DNA of 64,000 bases from Pusillimonas sp. UBA3987 (GTDB lineage: Bacteria; Pseudomonadota; Gammaproteobacteria; Burkholderiales; Burkholderiaceae_B): NCBI GenBank assembly GCA_002384935.1, contig DGCD01000011.1, positions 1 to 64,000 on the forward strand, given 5' to 3'. This document shows, piece by piece, positions 33,031 to 41,894 of the stretch. The stretch's first letter is position 1; the number at the start of each line of letters is the position of its first letter. The notes beneath the pieces were generated by a model. It did not search any database. It was given only the letters and a program-made list of their open reading frames with translations, and was not told the DNA's origin. Position numbers and translations under genes: made by a program.

Positions 33031-35191
33031 AAACCGGATCGCAATTCTGGTTCAGATTGGTCTGAATGATGCTGCCGTCAGTGGCGTTGGTCAGGCCGTC
33101 GAACGCGCCGCTTACCATGAAGTCGTACATGCTGGATTTGCCCCAATCGCGCGCAATGCGGGCCCAGTTTTCCACATCGTCACCGTTAATGACCCGGTCC
33201 AGATTGCCGTCTCCTGGGCACAGCGGATTCGACGCCAGTACCTGATCCATTTTCTGCTTCAAGTCGTCGTAGATAGCCAGCGTCTGGGTCGTGGGTGCCT
33301 GCAGCAAGTCGCGGTCTGGTGTGTCCAGCAATGGGCGGTTTTTATCCTGGTTGATCTGGAAGAGCTGCTCGACGGTGGTCGTACGCGGGCTGTTAGGGGT
33401 GGACGCATCGTATTCCTGCGTAATATTGCGAACCAGCTTATATTCTTCGTTCCGAAGTCCGATGGAGGTTTCCGGATTAATCGTAACCTGGGTTTGTCCG
33501 GCATTGGCCAGGGCTTTGTTCACTTGCCAACACATGTTGTATCCCGTGCCGCCGTTATCAATAACCGATGGGTCGTCGTAGCCCGGCCCCCACCATACCC
33601 CCTGGTTGTCTTGGCAAACGCTCTTTGAAATGGGAATCTGGGTGCAACTGGTGCTGATCACGCAGGCCGCGTTGCGCGTGTTGTTTGCCTGGTAATTAAA
33701 GCTACCCATTGCAAAATTGATGGTACGCAAGGTTTCCTGGCCGGGGTTTGTCACGTAGGCCATGAGGCTGGTTGAGTCGAGTGTTTGTACTGCTTCGGCG
33801 TGAGCGTCCAGGTTCGCTACTTCTCCGAAAAATTGGAACACATCAACCATGTTGACCATGTTTTCTACATCTCGGTCGGGAGCCTGTACTTGCGGGCCGG
33901 CCACGATAAGCGGTGTCCAAATACCGGTTTGATAAGCGGTACCTTTGGCTTGAGCGGGAGCAAAAGGCTGTTTGACTGCGGTGCCCAGCGTGCCGTTGTC
34001 GCCCACAATAACAATGGTGGTGTTGGAAGCAGCCGGGTTATAAACAAGCCGGCCGTTACTGCCCCATTGGGCCAGCCCCACCTCGACCATTAAACGACCG
34101 AATTCCGCATCCATGGCTTCGGTCATTTGATTCTGGAGCAGGCGTCCTGCACCCGTTGCCCCGCAATCCAGGCTGTCACGAAGCGAGATGGTATTTTCAG
34201 ATAGCAGGCCGACAGGAGGTTGTTGCCATGGCGTGTGTGCCGCCGTGTAACTTACGGTGGCCATCCAGGGGCGGTTGGAGGGTCGGGAATTGATCCATTC
34301 AATAGCGGCATCGGTTTCAATGCGCGTACGGTAACCTCGCGAACGCATATCGGTTAGCGGCACCTCTTCGACGTAGTCACCATCATTGATGACCAGCGGC
34401 GAAACATAGTAGGCATTTTCTTCATTGAAATTGACCCAGCTGGGTCGGGGAGTGCTACACGTTTGATTGGGCGCAAATACACCGCCTGAATCAAGACATT
34501 GCAGGCCCGGGGCGTCTTCGTGGGGTGCAAGTCCGCTTATGCTGATGTCGGTACAGCTGTTGTCGGGCTTGTAACATGCGCCGAAGTCGGTTCCTGTCCT
34601 GTTTTGTCTGGGAACAAAGCCGCATTTGTGGGTGCCTGCCGCCGCCAGGCCGCCCGCTGTGCCATCAATTGATCCGGGTAAGCCGCCAAGCCAACCGTAG
34701 AAGTAGTCCCATCCCAGCTTTTGGGGTGCGGCGTTGCCTGCTTCGTTATTCTCTGGCCCGCCCAGGTGAAATTTGCCAAACAAGCCGCTTTCATAATTGG
34801 CTTTCTTCAGCAGTTTTGGCGCGGTGGTGGCAAACGGCGACACGTGAGAGTTGGCCAGGTCGTTAGGCCCGATGGCTTGATAAATGTTGGTGCGCGGGGG
34901 GAATTGCCCGACAAAGAATGAGGCGCGGCCAAGAGAGCACTCGGGCATTGCCCAGGCGTTGCGAAAGCGAAGGCCAGCCTTGGCAACGGCGTTGATATTC
35001 GGCATACGAGGCGGGGTAAGGCCGCCGTAGCCGAACGAGGCCATCTGGTCGATGCCTACATCGTCCATAATCACGAACAGGATGTTTGGCGTTTGGCTTG
35101 CGCTGGACGAAGTTGATGTATTGCCACTGTCGCAAGCGGCCAGAACTAGGGGGGCGCATGCAAGAAGCAGCTTGGCCGCGTATGTTTTCAC
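33017..35191 (-). CDS. Sulfatase lipoprotein with unusual CSLGR motif and dockerin-like C-terminus
   Basis: A 724-residue type I sulfatase-fold protein. The signal ends LVLAAC at Cys20 followed by Asp, so it is a lipoprotein; Asp at +2 would hold it in the inner membrane by the E. coli Lol rule. Metal Asp43/Asp44 are in FVIMDDVG. The active-site motif reads C85-S-L-G-R89 where C-x-(P/A)-x-R is normal. Further sulfatase features are GKFHLGG and VGDNGTLG. Residues 660-672 (GDGNLDRVINGDD) and 695-709 (GAFDGLTNATDG) resemble two dockerin-type calcium loops. Many Cys in the middle suggest disulfides. The FGE gene follows directly. The substrate is unknown. Confidence 0.9.
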   Translation of the reverse strand: MKTYAAKLLLACAPLVLAACDSGNTSTSSSASQTPNILFVIMDDVGIDQMASFGYGGLTPPRMPNINAVAKAGLRFRNAWAMPECSLGRASFFVGQFPPRTNIYQAIGPNDLANSHVSPFATTAPKLLKKANYESGLFGKFHLGGPENNEAGNAAPQKLGWDYFYGWLGGLPGSIDGTAGGLAAAGTHKCGFVPRQNRTGTDFGACYKPDNSCTDISISGLAPHEDAPGLQCLDSGGVFAPNQTCSTPRPSWVNFNEENAYYVSPLVINDGDYVEEVPLTDMRSRGYRTRIETDAAIEWINSRPSNRPWMATVSYTAAHTPWQQPPVGLLSENTISLRDSLDCGATGAGRLLQNQMTEAMDAEFGRLMVEVGLAQWGSNGRLVYNPAASNTTIVIVGDNGTLGTAVKQPFAPAQAKGTAYQTGIWTPLIVAGPQVQAPDRDVENMVNMVDVFQFFGEVANLDAHAEAVQTLDSTSLMAYVTNPGQETLRTINFAMGSFNYQANNTRNAACVISTSCTQIPISKSVCQDNQGVWWGPGYDDPSVIDNGGTGYNMCWQVNKALANAGQTQVTINPETSIGLRNEEYKLVRNITQEYDASTPNSPRTTTVEQLFQINQDKNRPLLDTPDRDLLQAPTTQTLAIYDDLKQKMDQVLASNPLCPGDGNLDRVINGDDVENWARIARDWGKSSMYDFMVSGAFDGLTNATDGSIIQTNLNQNCDPVYAIY

Positions 35192-35388
35192 TAGTGTCTC
35201 CGAATGGGCGGGGATGCTTTAAAGAATGACCGAGCAGTGTTTCGTTTTGCTGTTAATGGCGGCCAATTGACTTTGTGATCTTTTTTTCTGAATGGAAAAA
35301 ATCTTAACAAAACGTAGGAAAAGTTAATAGAGCATAACCGTAAAGTACTTCAAATTATGTCCGGCACCCGGTTTTCCAGTGAAATAAA

Positions 35389-35403
35389 TAGGGTGGCTAC
35401 CCT
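35389..35403 (-). terminator. Terminator-like hairpin at the end of the LysR gene
   Basis: Reading the minus strand, AGGGT-AGCC-ACCCT is followed by TATTTATTT. The hairpin covers the LysR stop codon. The stem is short (5 bp), but with the T-rich tail it fits a weak intrinsic terminator. The rest of the 205-base gap up to the sulfatase start is A+T-rich and holds no gene I can see; it should contain the sulfatase promoter. Confidence 0.5.
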
Positions 35404-36335
35404 CGACTCATAATCAAATTGGTGAAAACAGGGGGTAGGTTCGTGAATTTTTCAAATATCAGCTTGCGTAGCCAGCTGTTGCCCGAGTCGTAGTGATAGC
35501 GCCCATGCCAGTATTGCCGTACCTCGTACGACAGAGAGGGAAATGGCAGGTTCATGATGCGGACCTTGCCGTTCAAGGCCAGGGTACGGCCCAGGCGTGA
35601 CGGCACGATGGCCAACAAATCGGTCGAGGTAATAATCTGTTCCAGACCGAGAAATGACGACACCTTTACCGCGATCTTGCGTTCCACGCCACGCTCTTCC
35701 AATGCCTTGTCGAGGCGGGAGTGCCCGGTGGCAGGTGCGACCAGCGCCAAATGTTCTTCCTGAAGAAACTGCTCTTTGCTGAGCGTATCAATGACACGGG
35801 GGTGGTTCGCACGCAAAATGCAGGAATAATTTTCGGCAAACAAACGTTGCTGGTAAAACCCACTGTGCAGATCAATGGTGTAGCCAATGGCCAGGTCGAG
35901 TTTCCCGTTTTCAAGCAGGCTTGGGGTCATGCTGTCGAGGTCGACCGAGTCAATTTTGATTTTTGGCGCGGCCTCTTTCAGCATTGAAAGCAGTTCCGGC
36001 AGCATCACCAACTGTGCCACATGGCTCAGGCCCAGGCGAAATCGCCGCGTAGACGTGCTGGCATCGAATGGCTTATAGGCACCCCCTTCGGGGTTGAGCA
36101 AATTGATCGCCTGGTCGATGTGGGGCAGCAGGTTTTCCAGGAAGGGGGTGGCCATCATGCCTTCGGACGTGCGCACAAAAAGGGGGTCGCCGAAGTGTTC
36201 GCGCAAATGCCCCAACCGCACGCTGATCGCAGGTTGGCTTAACCCAACCTGTTCGCAGGCACCGGTGACGCTGCGGGCGGCGCGTATTTCCTTTAATAAC
36301 AAAAAGTCATAAAGGTCAAGTTTATTTTGGGCCAT
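35397..36335 (-). CDS. LysR-type regulator of the gentisate cluster
   Basis: A 312-residue LysR-type activator of the NahR/NagR-like group. The HTH lies at ~5-65 (FLLLKEIRAARSVTGACEQVGLSQPAISVRLGHLREHFGDPLFVR in part), and the effector-binding domain covers ~90-300. It is divergent from the FAH-gentisate operon across 145 bases that hold a LysR-like dyad. It probably activates 3-hydroxybenzoate/gentisate genes with an aromatic acid as inducer; this rests on position and family. Confidence 0.88.
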   Translation of the reverse strand: MAQNKLDLYDFLLLKEIRAARSVTGACEQVGLSQPAISVRLGHLREHFGDPLFVRTSEGMMATPFLENLLPHIDQAINLLNPEGGAYKPFDASTSTRRFRLGLSHVAQLVMLPELLSMLKEAAPKIKIDSVDLDSMTPSLLENGKLDLAIGYTIDLHSGFYQQRLFAENYSCILRANHPRVIDTLSKEQFLQEEHLALVAPATGHSRLDKALEERGVERKIAVKVSSFLGLEQIITSTDLLAIVPSRLGRTLALNGKVRIMNLPFPSLSYEVRQYWHGRYHYDSGNSWLRKLIFEKFTNLPPVFTNLIMSRG

Positions 36336-36382
36336 TGGTTTATATTCGCGAGTTGATCTCCGGGAAACTACTCATTTAACCG

Positions 36383-36408
36383 CACTACTATTAAGAAATG
36401 CAATAGTG
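36383..36408. promoter_or_regulatory. LysR-type binding site in the divergent gentisate promoter
   Basis: CACTACTATT (36383-36392) faces AATAGTG (36402-36408): an ATT-N9-AAT core with flanking CACTA/TAGTG symmetry. This matches the T-N11-A layout of LysR-type boxes. It lies 72 bases before the FAH start. A -10-like TACAAT follows at 36440-36445, as expected for an activated promoter with a poor -35. Confidence 0.5.
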
Positions 36409-36480
36409 GGTATTTAGGTCAGCGTATTGCGGCTGAACCTACAATCCGGGACACTCTAGTTATTACTAAAAGGAGCAGAC

Positions 36481-37341
36481 ATGCGTATTTGCCGTTACGA
36501 CGACAATCGATTGGGCGTGGTTAAAGATGACCGCGTTTTTGATGTAACCGAAGCACTCGATGCCATTCCGGCCCCCACGGGTTACCCCTTGCCCACGCAC
36601 GATTTGCTGATTGCGAATCTGGACAGCGTCCGGGCACGTATCGATGCATTGCTGCCTAATGCTTCTTCCAAAGCAGTAAGTGAAGTCAAGTTTCTAAGCC
36701 CGGTAGCCAACCCAGGCAAGCTGGTGGCTGCACCCGTGAACTACCTGAAGCATCTGGAAGAAGCCCGCAGCAATGAAGAAATCCACCACAGTAACCAAGT
36801 GCTGGAAATTCAGAAAATCGGTCTTTTCCTGAAAGCAACAAGTTCGCTTATCGGTGCAGGTGAGCCTGTTAAAGTGCGTCACCACGACCGCCGCAACGAT
36901 CACGAAATCGAACTGGCCATTATTATTGGCAAACCCGGCACGAACATCAAGAAAGAAAATGCATGGGATCACATCGCTGCTTATTCCATTGGTCTTGACA
37001 TGACCGTACGCGGGCCGGAAGAGCGCAGCCTGCGCAAGTCGATTGATACTTACAGTGTGCTGGGCCCCTGGATGGTTACCCCCGACGAAATGGGCGATGC
37101 CACCCAGTTGGACTTCCACCTGACCGTAAATGATGAAGACCGTCAGAAAGCCAACACGAAAGATCTGGTTTTGGATATTCCCGAACTGATTGAGTATGCC
37201 TCGGCTTTTTATACCCTGCATCCGGGCGATGTCATTTACACTGGTACACCGGAAGGTGTGGGTCCGGTTAAGCCGGGCGACACCATTATGGCTGAATTCG
37301 AAAAAATCGGCCGCATGTACGTTGCCGTCGAGTCAGCCTGA
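36481..37341 (+). CDS. Fumarylacetoacetate-hydrolase family protein (maleyl-/fumarylpyruvate hydrolase)
   Basis: A 286-residue FAH-superfamily enzyme. The metal-binding E-x-E pattern is visible in HHDRRNDHEIELAIIIGKPG, with the later Asp and Lys in YTGTPEGVGPVKPGDTI. Next to gentisate 1,2-dioxygenase, the expected reaction is hydrolysis of maleylpyruvate or fumarylpyruvate to pyruvate and maleate or fumarate. No maleylpyruvate isomerase is nearby, which favours direct maleylpyruvate hydrolysis or an isomerase elsewhere. The ATG follows AAAAGGAGCAGAC. First gene of the operon. Confidence 0.9.
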   Translation: MRICRYDDNRLGVVKDDRVFDVTEALDAIPAPTGYPLPTHDLLIANLDSVRARIDALLPNASSKAVSEVKFLSPVANPGKLVAAPVNYLKHLEEARSNEEIHHSNQVLEIQKIGLFLKATSSLIGAGEPVKVRHHDRRNDHEIELAIIIGKPGTNIKKENAWDHIAAYSIGLDMTVRGPEERSLRKSIDTYSVLGPWMVTPDEMGDATQLDFHLTVNDEDRQKANTKDLVLDIPELIEYASAFYTLHPGDVIYTGTPEGVGPVKPGDTIMAEFEKIGRMYVAVESA

Positions 37342-37373
37342 CACCCCTGACGCATACTAGGCAGGAGACAATT

Positions 37374-38423
37374 ATGAATGCACCTCACCCCGTTAATAAT
37401 GCCGCTGATCGAGAGGTTTTTTACAAGAAAATCGACGGCGCAAGCATGACGCCCTTGTGGGAAGTGTTACATGGCATCGTAACGCCGACGCCTCAAACAC
37501 AGGCGGCGCCACATGTATGGAAATGGGAAAAAAGCTATCCGTGGCTGCTTGAAGCGGGTGGTTTGATTTCGGCGATGGAGGCTGAGCGCCGCGTATTGGT
37601 TCTTGAGAACCCGGCATTACGCAATAAAACGCGTATTACGAACAGTTTGTACGCGGGTTTGCAGTTGATCCTGCCGGGTGAGGTTGCACCTGCCCATCGT
37701 CACTCACAGTCGGCCTTGCGTTTTATTTTGCACGGCTCAGGCGCTTACACCGCGGTTCAGGGTGAAAAAGTCACCATGAACGTGGGCGACTTCGTGATTA
37801 CCCCGTCCTGGACTTTCCACGACCACGGCAATCCGTCCGATGAGCCCATGGTGTGGCTCGACGGCCTGGATCTGGCCATTGTGGAATTGTTCGATGCGCA
37901 GTTCATGGAAAAAGGCGACGACTTCAGCCAGGAAACCCACGTTGAAGCGGGTACGAATCTGGCCGAGTTCGGCAACACCATGAAACCGGTGGAATACAAG
38001 GCACGCTCGAAAACCTCGCCGCTGTTCTGGTATCCGTACGACCGCACACGCGAGGCCCTGGAAACGATGCGTCGTTTCGGGGAACCGAATGAGTGCTGGG
38101 GCCATAAATTGCAATACACCAATCCGGTAACGGGTGATTGGGCCATGCCCACCATGGGTCAGTTCATGCAACTGATGCCCAAGGGCTTCAAAGGGCGTCC
38201 TTATCGCTCGACCGATTCAACGGTATACGTGGCGGTTGAAGGTTCCGGGCGCTGTGTGGTGAATGGCCAGGTGCTTGAGTTCGGTCCGAAAGATGTATTG
38301 GTTTGCCCGTCGTGGTTGCCGTACCATTTTGAAATCGATGAAGGCGATGATGCCGTGTTGTTCAGCTACTCCGATCGTCCTGCACAGCAGGCGCTTGATC
38401 TGTGGCGTGAGCAAATCGGTTAA
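37374..38423 (+). CDS. gtdA: Gentisate 1,2-dioxygenase
   Basis: A 349-residue bicupin ring-cleavage enzyme that opens gentisate to maleylpyruvate with Fe(II) and O2. The first cupin shows the iron-binding histidines in GEVAPAHRHSQSALRFIL and the later PSWTFHDHGNPS. The second cupin (~255-335) has STVYVAVEGSGRCVVNG and PSWLPYHFEIDE. Length and layout match the family. The ATG has GGCAGGAGACAATT upstream and lies 32 bases after the FAH gene. Confidence 0.93.
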   Translation: MNAPHPVNNAADREVFYKKIDGASMTPLWEVLHGIVTPTPQTQAAPHVWKWEKSYPWLLEAGGLISAMEAERRVLVLENPALRNKTRITNSLYAGLQLILPGEVAPAHRHSQSALRFILHGSGAYTAVQGEKVTMNVGDFVITPSWTFHDHGNPSDEPMVWLDGLDLAIVELFDAQFMEKGDDFSQETHVEAGTNLAEFGNTMKPVEYKARSKTSPLFWYPYDRTREALETMRRFGEPNECWGHKLQYTNPVTGDWAMPTMGQFMQLMPKGFKGRPYRSTDSTVYVAVEGSGRCVVNGQVLEFGPKDVLVCPSWLPYHFEIDEGDDAVLFSYSDRPAQQALDLWREQIG

Positions 38424-38534
38424 GCACACGCGTAAACTTTAATCAGCAAATTTGAATTGTTATCAAATGGGGCGCAAGGCCCCAGGGATGTCGTCGTCTC
38501 TACGATTTCAACATCCTGGAAATAGGGAGTGGTT

Positions 38535-39725
38535 ATGAGTTCAACAGACAACCTGCCGTTTATTGTTGCGGGGGGTGGTATTGGTGGTCTTTGCGCTGGC
38601 CTGGCTTTGGCGCGCAAGGGTCTGCCTGTGAAGGTGCTGGAGCGCGCACCCGAGATTGGCGAGATTGGCTATGGTATTCAGATTGCGCCCAATGGCCATG
38701 CGATTTTGAAGAAACTGGGCGTCATGGAAATTCTTGAGCCCCAGGTGTTTTACCCCGATGCGCTTATTCTGGTTGATGCCGTCGACCTGAAAGAAGTGTC
38801 GCGCATTCAGTTGAAAGACCGGTTTGTCGAGCGCTACAAATATCCGTATTTCGTGGTGCATCGCCGCGATTTGCATGCTGCCCTGGTTGAAACCTGCCGT
38901 CGCGAACCGAACTTTTCTTTCGAGGAAGGTGAGGTCGACAGTTATGAAAACCGTGATGGCTACGTTGAGGTCAATTGCAGCGATGGTCGTACCCTGCAGG
39001 GCCGTGCCATGATTGGCTGCGAAGGGTTGCGTTCGAAAACGCGTGCCCGGATTGTGGGCGATACGCCCCGTTCCACCGGTTATGTGGTGTACCGTGGTTT
39101 GGTGCCGGTAGAGGAAATCTCCAATAAAGACTATCTGAACTCAATGATAATTTACGGGGGTCCGGGTTGCCATATTGTTCAATACAGGCTGCGTGGCGGT
39201 ACCGTCATGAACAATGTTGCCACCTTCCAAAGCCCGGCGTATGCACGCGGTGAAGCCGATTACGGTGGTGTCGATGAGTTCAAGGCAGCCTACGACCAGT
39301 GCGCACCGGAAGTGCGCGACATGCTGAAATACTTTGCGCTGGATAAAAACTGGCTCTTGCACGATGTTCAGCCCGCAACCAACTGGACCGATGGCAACGT
39401 GACATTGTTGGGCGATTCTGCTCATGCCACTTTGCAGTATCTGGCCCAGGGCGCCATTATGTCGATGGAAGATGCGCTGGTCCTGGCGCATGAGGTTGCA
39501 CAGCAGCCCGACGATGTGAATGCGGCGTTCATGAGTTATCAAGGCCAGCGCCTGAACAGAACGGCGCGGGTCATTACGACAGCCCGATTGTTTGGTGCTA
39601 TTGTTCATGCGCGTGAAGGCGAACGCTTGTTGCGCAATGAACTTGCCAGAAGTCGCGATGTCGATATTCCATGGGAAGTCGACTGGTTGTATCAGGGCGC
39701 AAATCTGCTCGATAAGATCGACTGA
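38535..39725 (+). CDS. 3-Hydroxybenzoate 6-hydroxylase-type FAD monooxygenase
   Basis: A 396-residue class A flavoprotein hydroxylase. FAD motifs are VAGGGIGGLCAGLALARKG at the N-terminus, VHRRDLHAALV, and GDSAHATLQYLAQGAIMSM (the GD motif). Beside gentisate 1,2-dioxygenase, the natural reaction is NADH-dependent para-hydroxylation of 3-hydroxybenzoate to gentisate; salicylate 5-hydroxylation is normally done by a different enzyme type. I start at the ATG at 38535 rather than the GTG at 38529 because AATAGGGAGTGG lies upstream of it. The 105-base gap before it contains a small GGGGC-GCAAG-GCCCC hairpin. Confidence 0.88.
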   Translation: MSSTDNLPFIVAGGGIGGLCAGLALARKGLPVKVLERAPEIGEIGYGIQIAPNGHAILKKLGVMEILEPQVFYPDALILVDAVDLKEVSRIQLKDRFVERYKYPYFVVHRRDLHAALVETCRREPNFSFEEGEVDSYENRDGYVEVNCSDGRTLQGRAMIGCEGLRSKTRARIVGDTPRSTGYVVYRGLVPVEEISNKDYLNSMIIYGGPGCHIVQYRLRGGTVMNNVATFQSPAYARGEADYGGVDEFKAAYDQCAPEVRDMLKYFALDKNWLLHDVQPATNWTDGNVTLLGDSAHATLQYLAQGAIMSMEDALVLAHEVAQQPDDVNAAFMSYQGQRLNRTARVITTARLFGAIVHAREGERLLRNELARSRDVDIPWEVDWLYQGANLLDKID

Positions 39726-39835
39726 GTTTGACGCCGAGTATTTGAAGAACCAGGAAAGGAGTTAAAGGTTTTTTACGGAGTGTCGTAGTACGCAGGTGTT
39801 GTAGTTTTAATTCAAACGATAACGGAGACATAGCT

Positions 39836-41020
39836 ATGAAAAAACGTTTTTTTCTGCGCACGCTAGTTGGCGCAATGGCAGTAGCAGTAATTGGTTTTCA
39901 GGCCCCCCAGGTCAATGCGGCTGAAGAACCCTTCAAGGTTGGGCTGATCGTGCCAATGACGGGTGCTTTTGCATCCACCGGGCGTCAGGTTTACGCTGGT
40001 GCCCAGGCATACATGGACCAGCACGGCGACACAGTTGCCGGGCGCAAAGTTGAAATTGTTCTGAAAGATGATGGCGGTGTTGCCGCGAACTCCCGTAAGT
40101 TGGCACAAGAGCTGATCGTGAATGACGATGTTGATGTCATTGCCGGTTTTGGCTTGACGCCGATTGCCTTGGCCGTTGCACCTGTGGCAACCGAGTCCGA
40201 GACGCCCATGGTGGTCATGGCGGCGCAAACGCAAACCGTGACCGATGCGTCTCCCTTCATGGTTCGTACCAGCGGGACAATCAAGCAGGTTACCTCGGGT
40301 ATTGCCCAGTGGGCGGTCGACAACGACATTAAAACTGCCGTAACGCTGGTGCCCGATTACGCGCCTGGCTACGAGTCTGAAGAGACATTCAAGAAGTATT
40401 TCATTGAGGGCGGTGGTGAAATTCTTGAAGAAATCCGCGTGCCCATGCGTAACCCCGATTTCGCGCCGTTCCTGCAGCGCGTTCGCGATATGAAGCCCGA
40501 TGCACTGTTCGTTATGCTGCCTTCCGGCCCTGGCGCAGCCTTGATGAAACAGTATGGTCAGCGTGGCCTGGCTGAAGCCGGTATCAAGTTGATTGGTCAT
40601 GGTGCCATTACCGATGACGACAACCTGAATGAAGGTGGCCAAGCCGCAATGGGTACGATCACTTCCGATTACTACTCGAATAACCATGATTCGGAGATGA
40701 ATCGCAAGTTCACCGAAAGCTACAAGAAGTTCGACCCCACCAGTCGTGCCAACTTCTTTGGTATTGCCGGCTACGATGGCATGCAGCTTATTTACGAAGC
40801 ACTGAAGAAAAGCGACGGCAAAGCGCAAGGCATGGCTTTCGTCGATGCAATGAAAGGTCTTTCCTTTGAAAGCCCGCGTGGCCCGGTAACGCTCGATCCC
40901 GAATATCGTGATTTCGTGCAGAACATCTATATGCGTGAAGTCAAGAAAGACGGCGACGAGTATCACAATGTCGAGTTCGACGTTATTGAAAACGTTAACG
41001 CAGTAGGCGAAACCAAGTAA
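39836..41020 (+). CDS. Branched-chain-type ABC transporter substrate-binding protein (LivK-like)
   Basis: A 394-residue periplasmic binding protein, Peripla_BP_6 family. The signal peptide is MKKRFFLRTLVGAMAVAVIG...VNA|AEEP. The mature start FKVGLIVPMTGAFASTGRQ is typical of LivK-like receptors. Given its position after the gentisate genes, its ligand is more likely an aromatic acid such as 3-hydroxybenzoate than a branched-chain amino acid. The ATG follows ACGGAGACATAGCT. It overlaps livH by one base (TAATG). Confidence 0.92.
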   Translation: MKKRFFLRTLVGAMAVAVIGFQAPQVNAAEEPFKVGLIVPMTGAFASTGRQVYAGAQAYMDQHGDTVAGRKVEIVLKDDGGVAANSRKLAQELIVNDDVDVIAGFGLTPIALAVAPVATESETPMVVMAAQTQTVTDASPFMVRTSGTIKQVTSGIAQWAVDNDIKTAVTLVPDYAPGYESEETFKKYFIEGGGEILEEIRVPMRNPDFAPFLQRVRDMKPDALFVMLPSGPGAALMKQYGQRGLAEAGIKLIGHGAITDDDNLNEGGQAAMGTITSDYYSNNHDSEMNRKFTESYKKFDPTSRANFFGIAGYDGMQLIYEALKKSDGKAQGMAFVDAMKGLSFESPRGPVTLDPEYRDFVQNIYMREVKKDGDEYHNVEFDVIENVNAVGETK

Positions 41021-41892
41021 TGTTGACCATACTTTTTGACGGCGTCGCGTATGGGATGCTGTTGTTTGTACTGGCTATTGGTTTGTCCGTGACGCTTGGG
41101 TTGATGAATTTCATCAACCTGGCGCACGGCGCCTTTGCCATGGCAGGGGGGTACACCACGGTTCTGCTCATGCGGAATTACGATGTCCCCTTCCTGTGGT
41201 GCATCCCCATCGCATTTATTGTGGCGGCGGTTTTGGGTGCCGTGCTTGAGCGCACCCTGTATCGTCCGATGTATAACAAACCTCCGCTTGATCAGGTACT
41301 GTTCTCAATCGGCTTGGCATTTATTGCCGTTACGGCGGTTGATTACAGCATTGGCTCGAGTGAGCAAATCATTCAATTGCCTGAGTGGTTGCGCGGGCGT
41401 ACGGAAATTGCCATTGGCGATCAGGTTCTGGCCATGGGTCATTATCGGATCCTCATTATTGCAATCTGCCTGGTGCTCACCGTTTTGCTGCAATATATAC
41501 TGAATAAAACACGGTTCGGCAGTCGGTTGCGTGCGGCGGTTGACGATCAGCGTGTGGCCGGTGGCCTGGGCATCAATGTGAACGTGGTGTTTTTCTCCAC
41601 CTTTGCGTTCGGTTCCGGGTTGGCAGGTTTGGGCGGTGCGCTGGGTGCAGAGGTACTGGGCCTGGATCCGACCTTTCCCTTCAAATTCATGATCTATTTC
41701 CTTATTGTGGTGGCGATTGGCGGGACATCGTCCCTTACCGGTCCGCTGCTGGCGTCGCTCTTGCTGGGTATCGCCGATGTGGCAGGTAAATACTACATTT
41801 CGGAACTGGGTTCTTTCATTGTGTATATCGTGATGATTGTCATACTCTTGTGGCGTCCTCAAGGGTTGTTTGCGGCCAGAGGGGGTAAATAG
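41020..41892 (+). CDS. ABC transporter permease LivH-like
   Basis: A 290-residue polytopic permease of the LivH type. Seen: LSVTLGLMNFINLAHGAFAMAGGY near the start (in part), and the EAA-like loop GINVNVVFFSTFAFGSGLAGLGGALGA in the C-terminal half. Eight or so hydrophobic segments are visible. Its ATG overlaps the stop of the binding-protein gene, so translation is coupled. It forms the membrane pore with the LivM-like partner. Confidence 0.92.
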   Translation: MLTILFDGVAYGMLLFVLAIGLSVTLGLMNFINLAHGAFAMAGGYTTVLLMRNYDVPFLWCIPIAFIVAAVLGAVLERTLYRPMYNKPPLDQVLFSIGLAFIAVTAVDYSIGSSEQIIQLPEWLRGRTEIAIGDQVLAMGHYRILIIAICLVLTVLLQYILNKTRFGSRLRAAVDDQRVAGGLGINVNVVFFSTFAFGSGLAGLGGALGAEVLGLDPTFPFKFMIYFLIVVAIGGTSSLTGPLLASLLLGIADVAGKYYISELGSFIVYIVMIVILLWRPQGLFAARGGK

Positions 41893-41894
41893 CC

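Noticed and set aside
32798..33628. 276-residue plus-strand ORF
   Set aside because: It crosses the FGE/sulfatase boundary on the opposite strand and has no domain; it is a shadow of both genes.
39863..40966. 367-residue minus-strand ORF
   Set aside because: It is antisense to the LivK-like gene, whose signal peptide and binding-protein motifs are clear.
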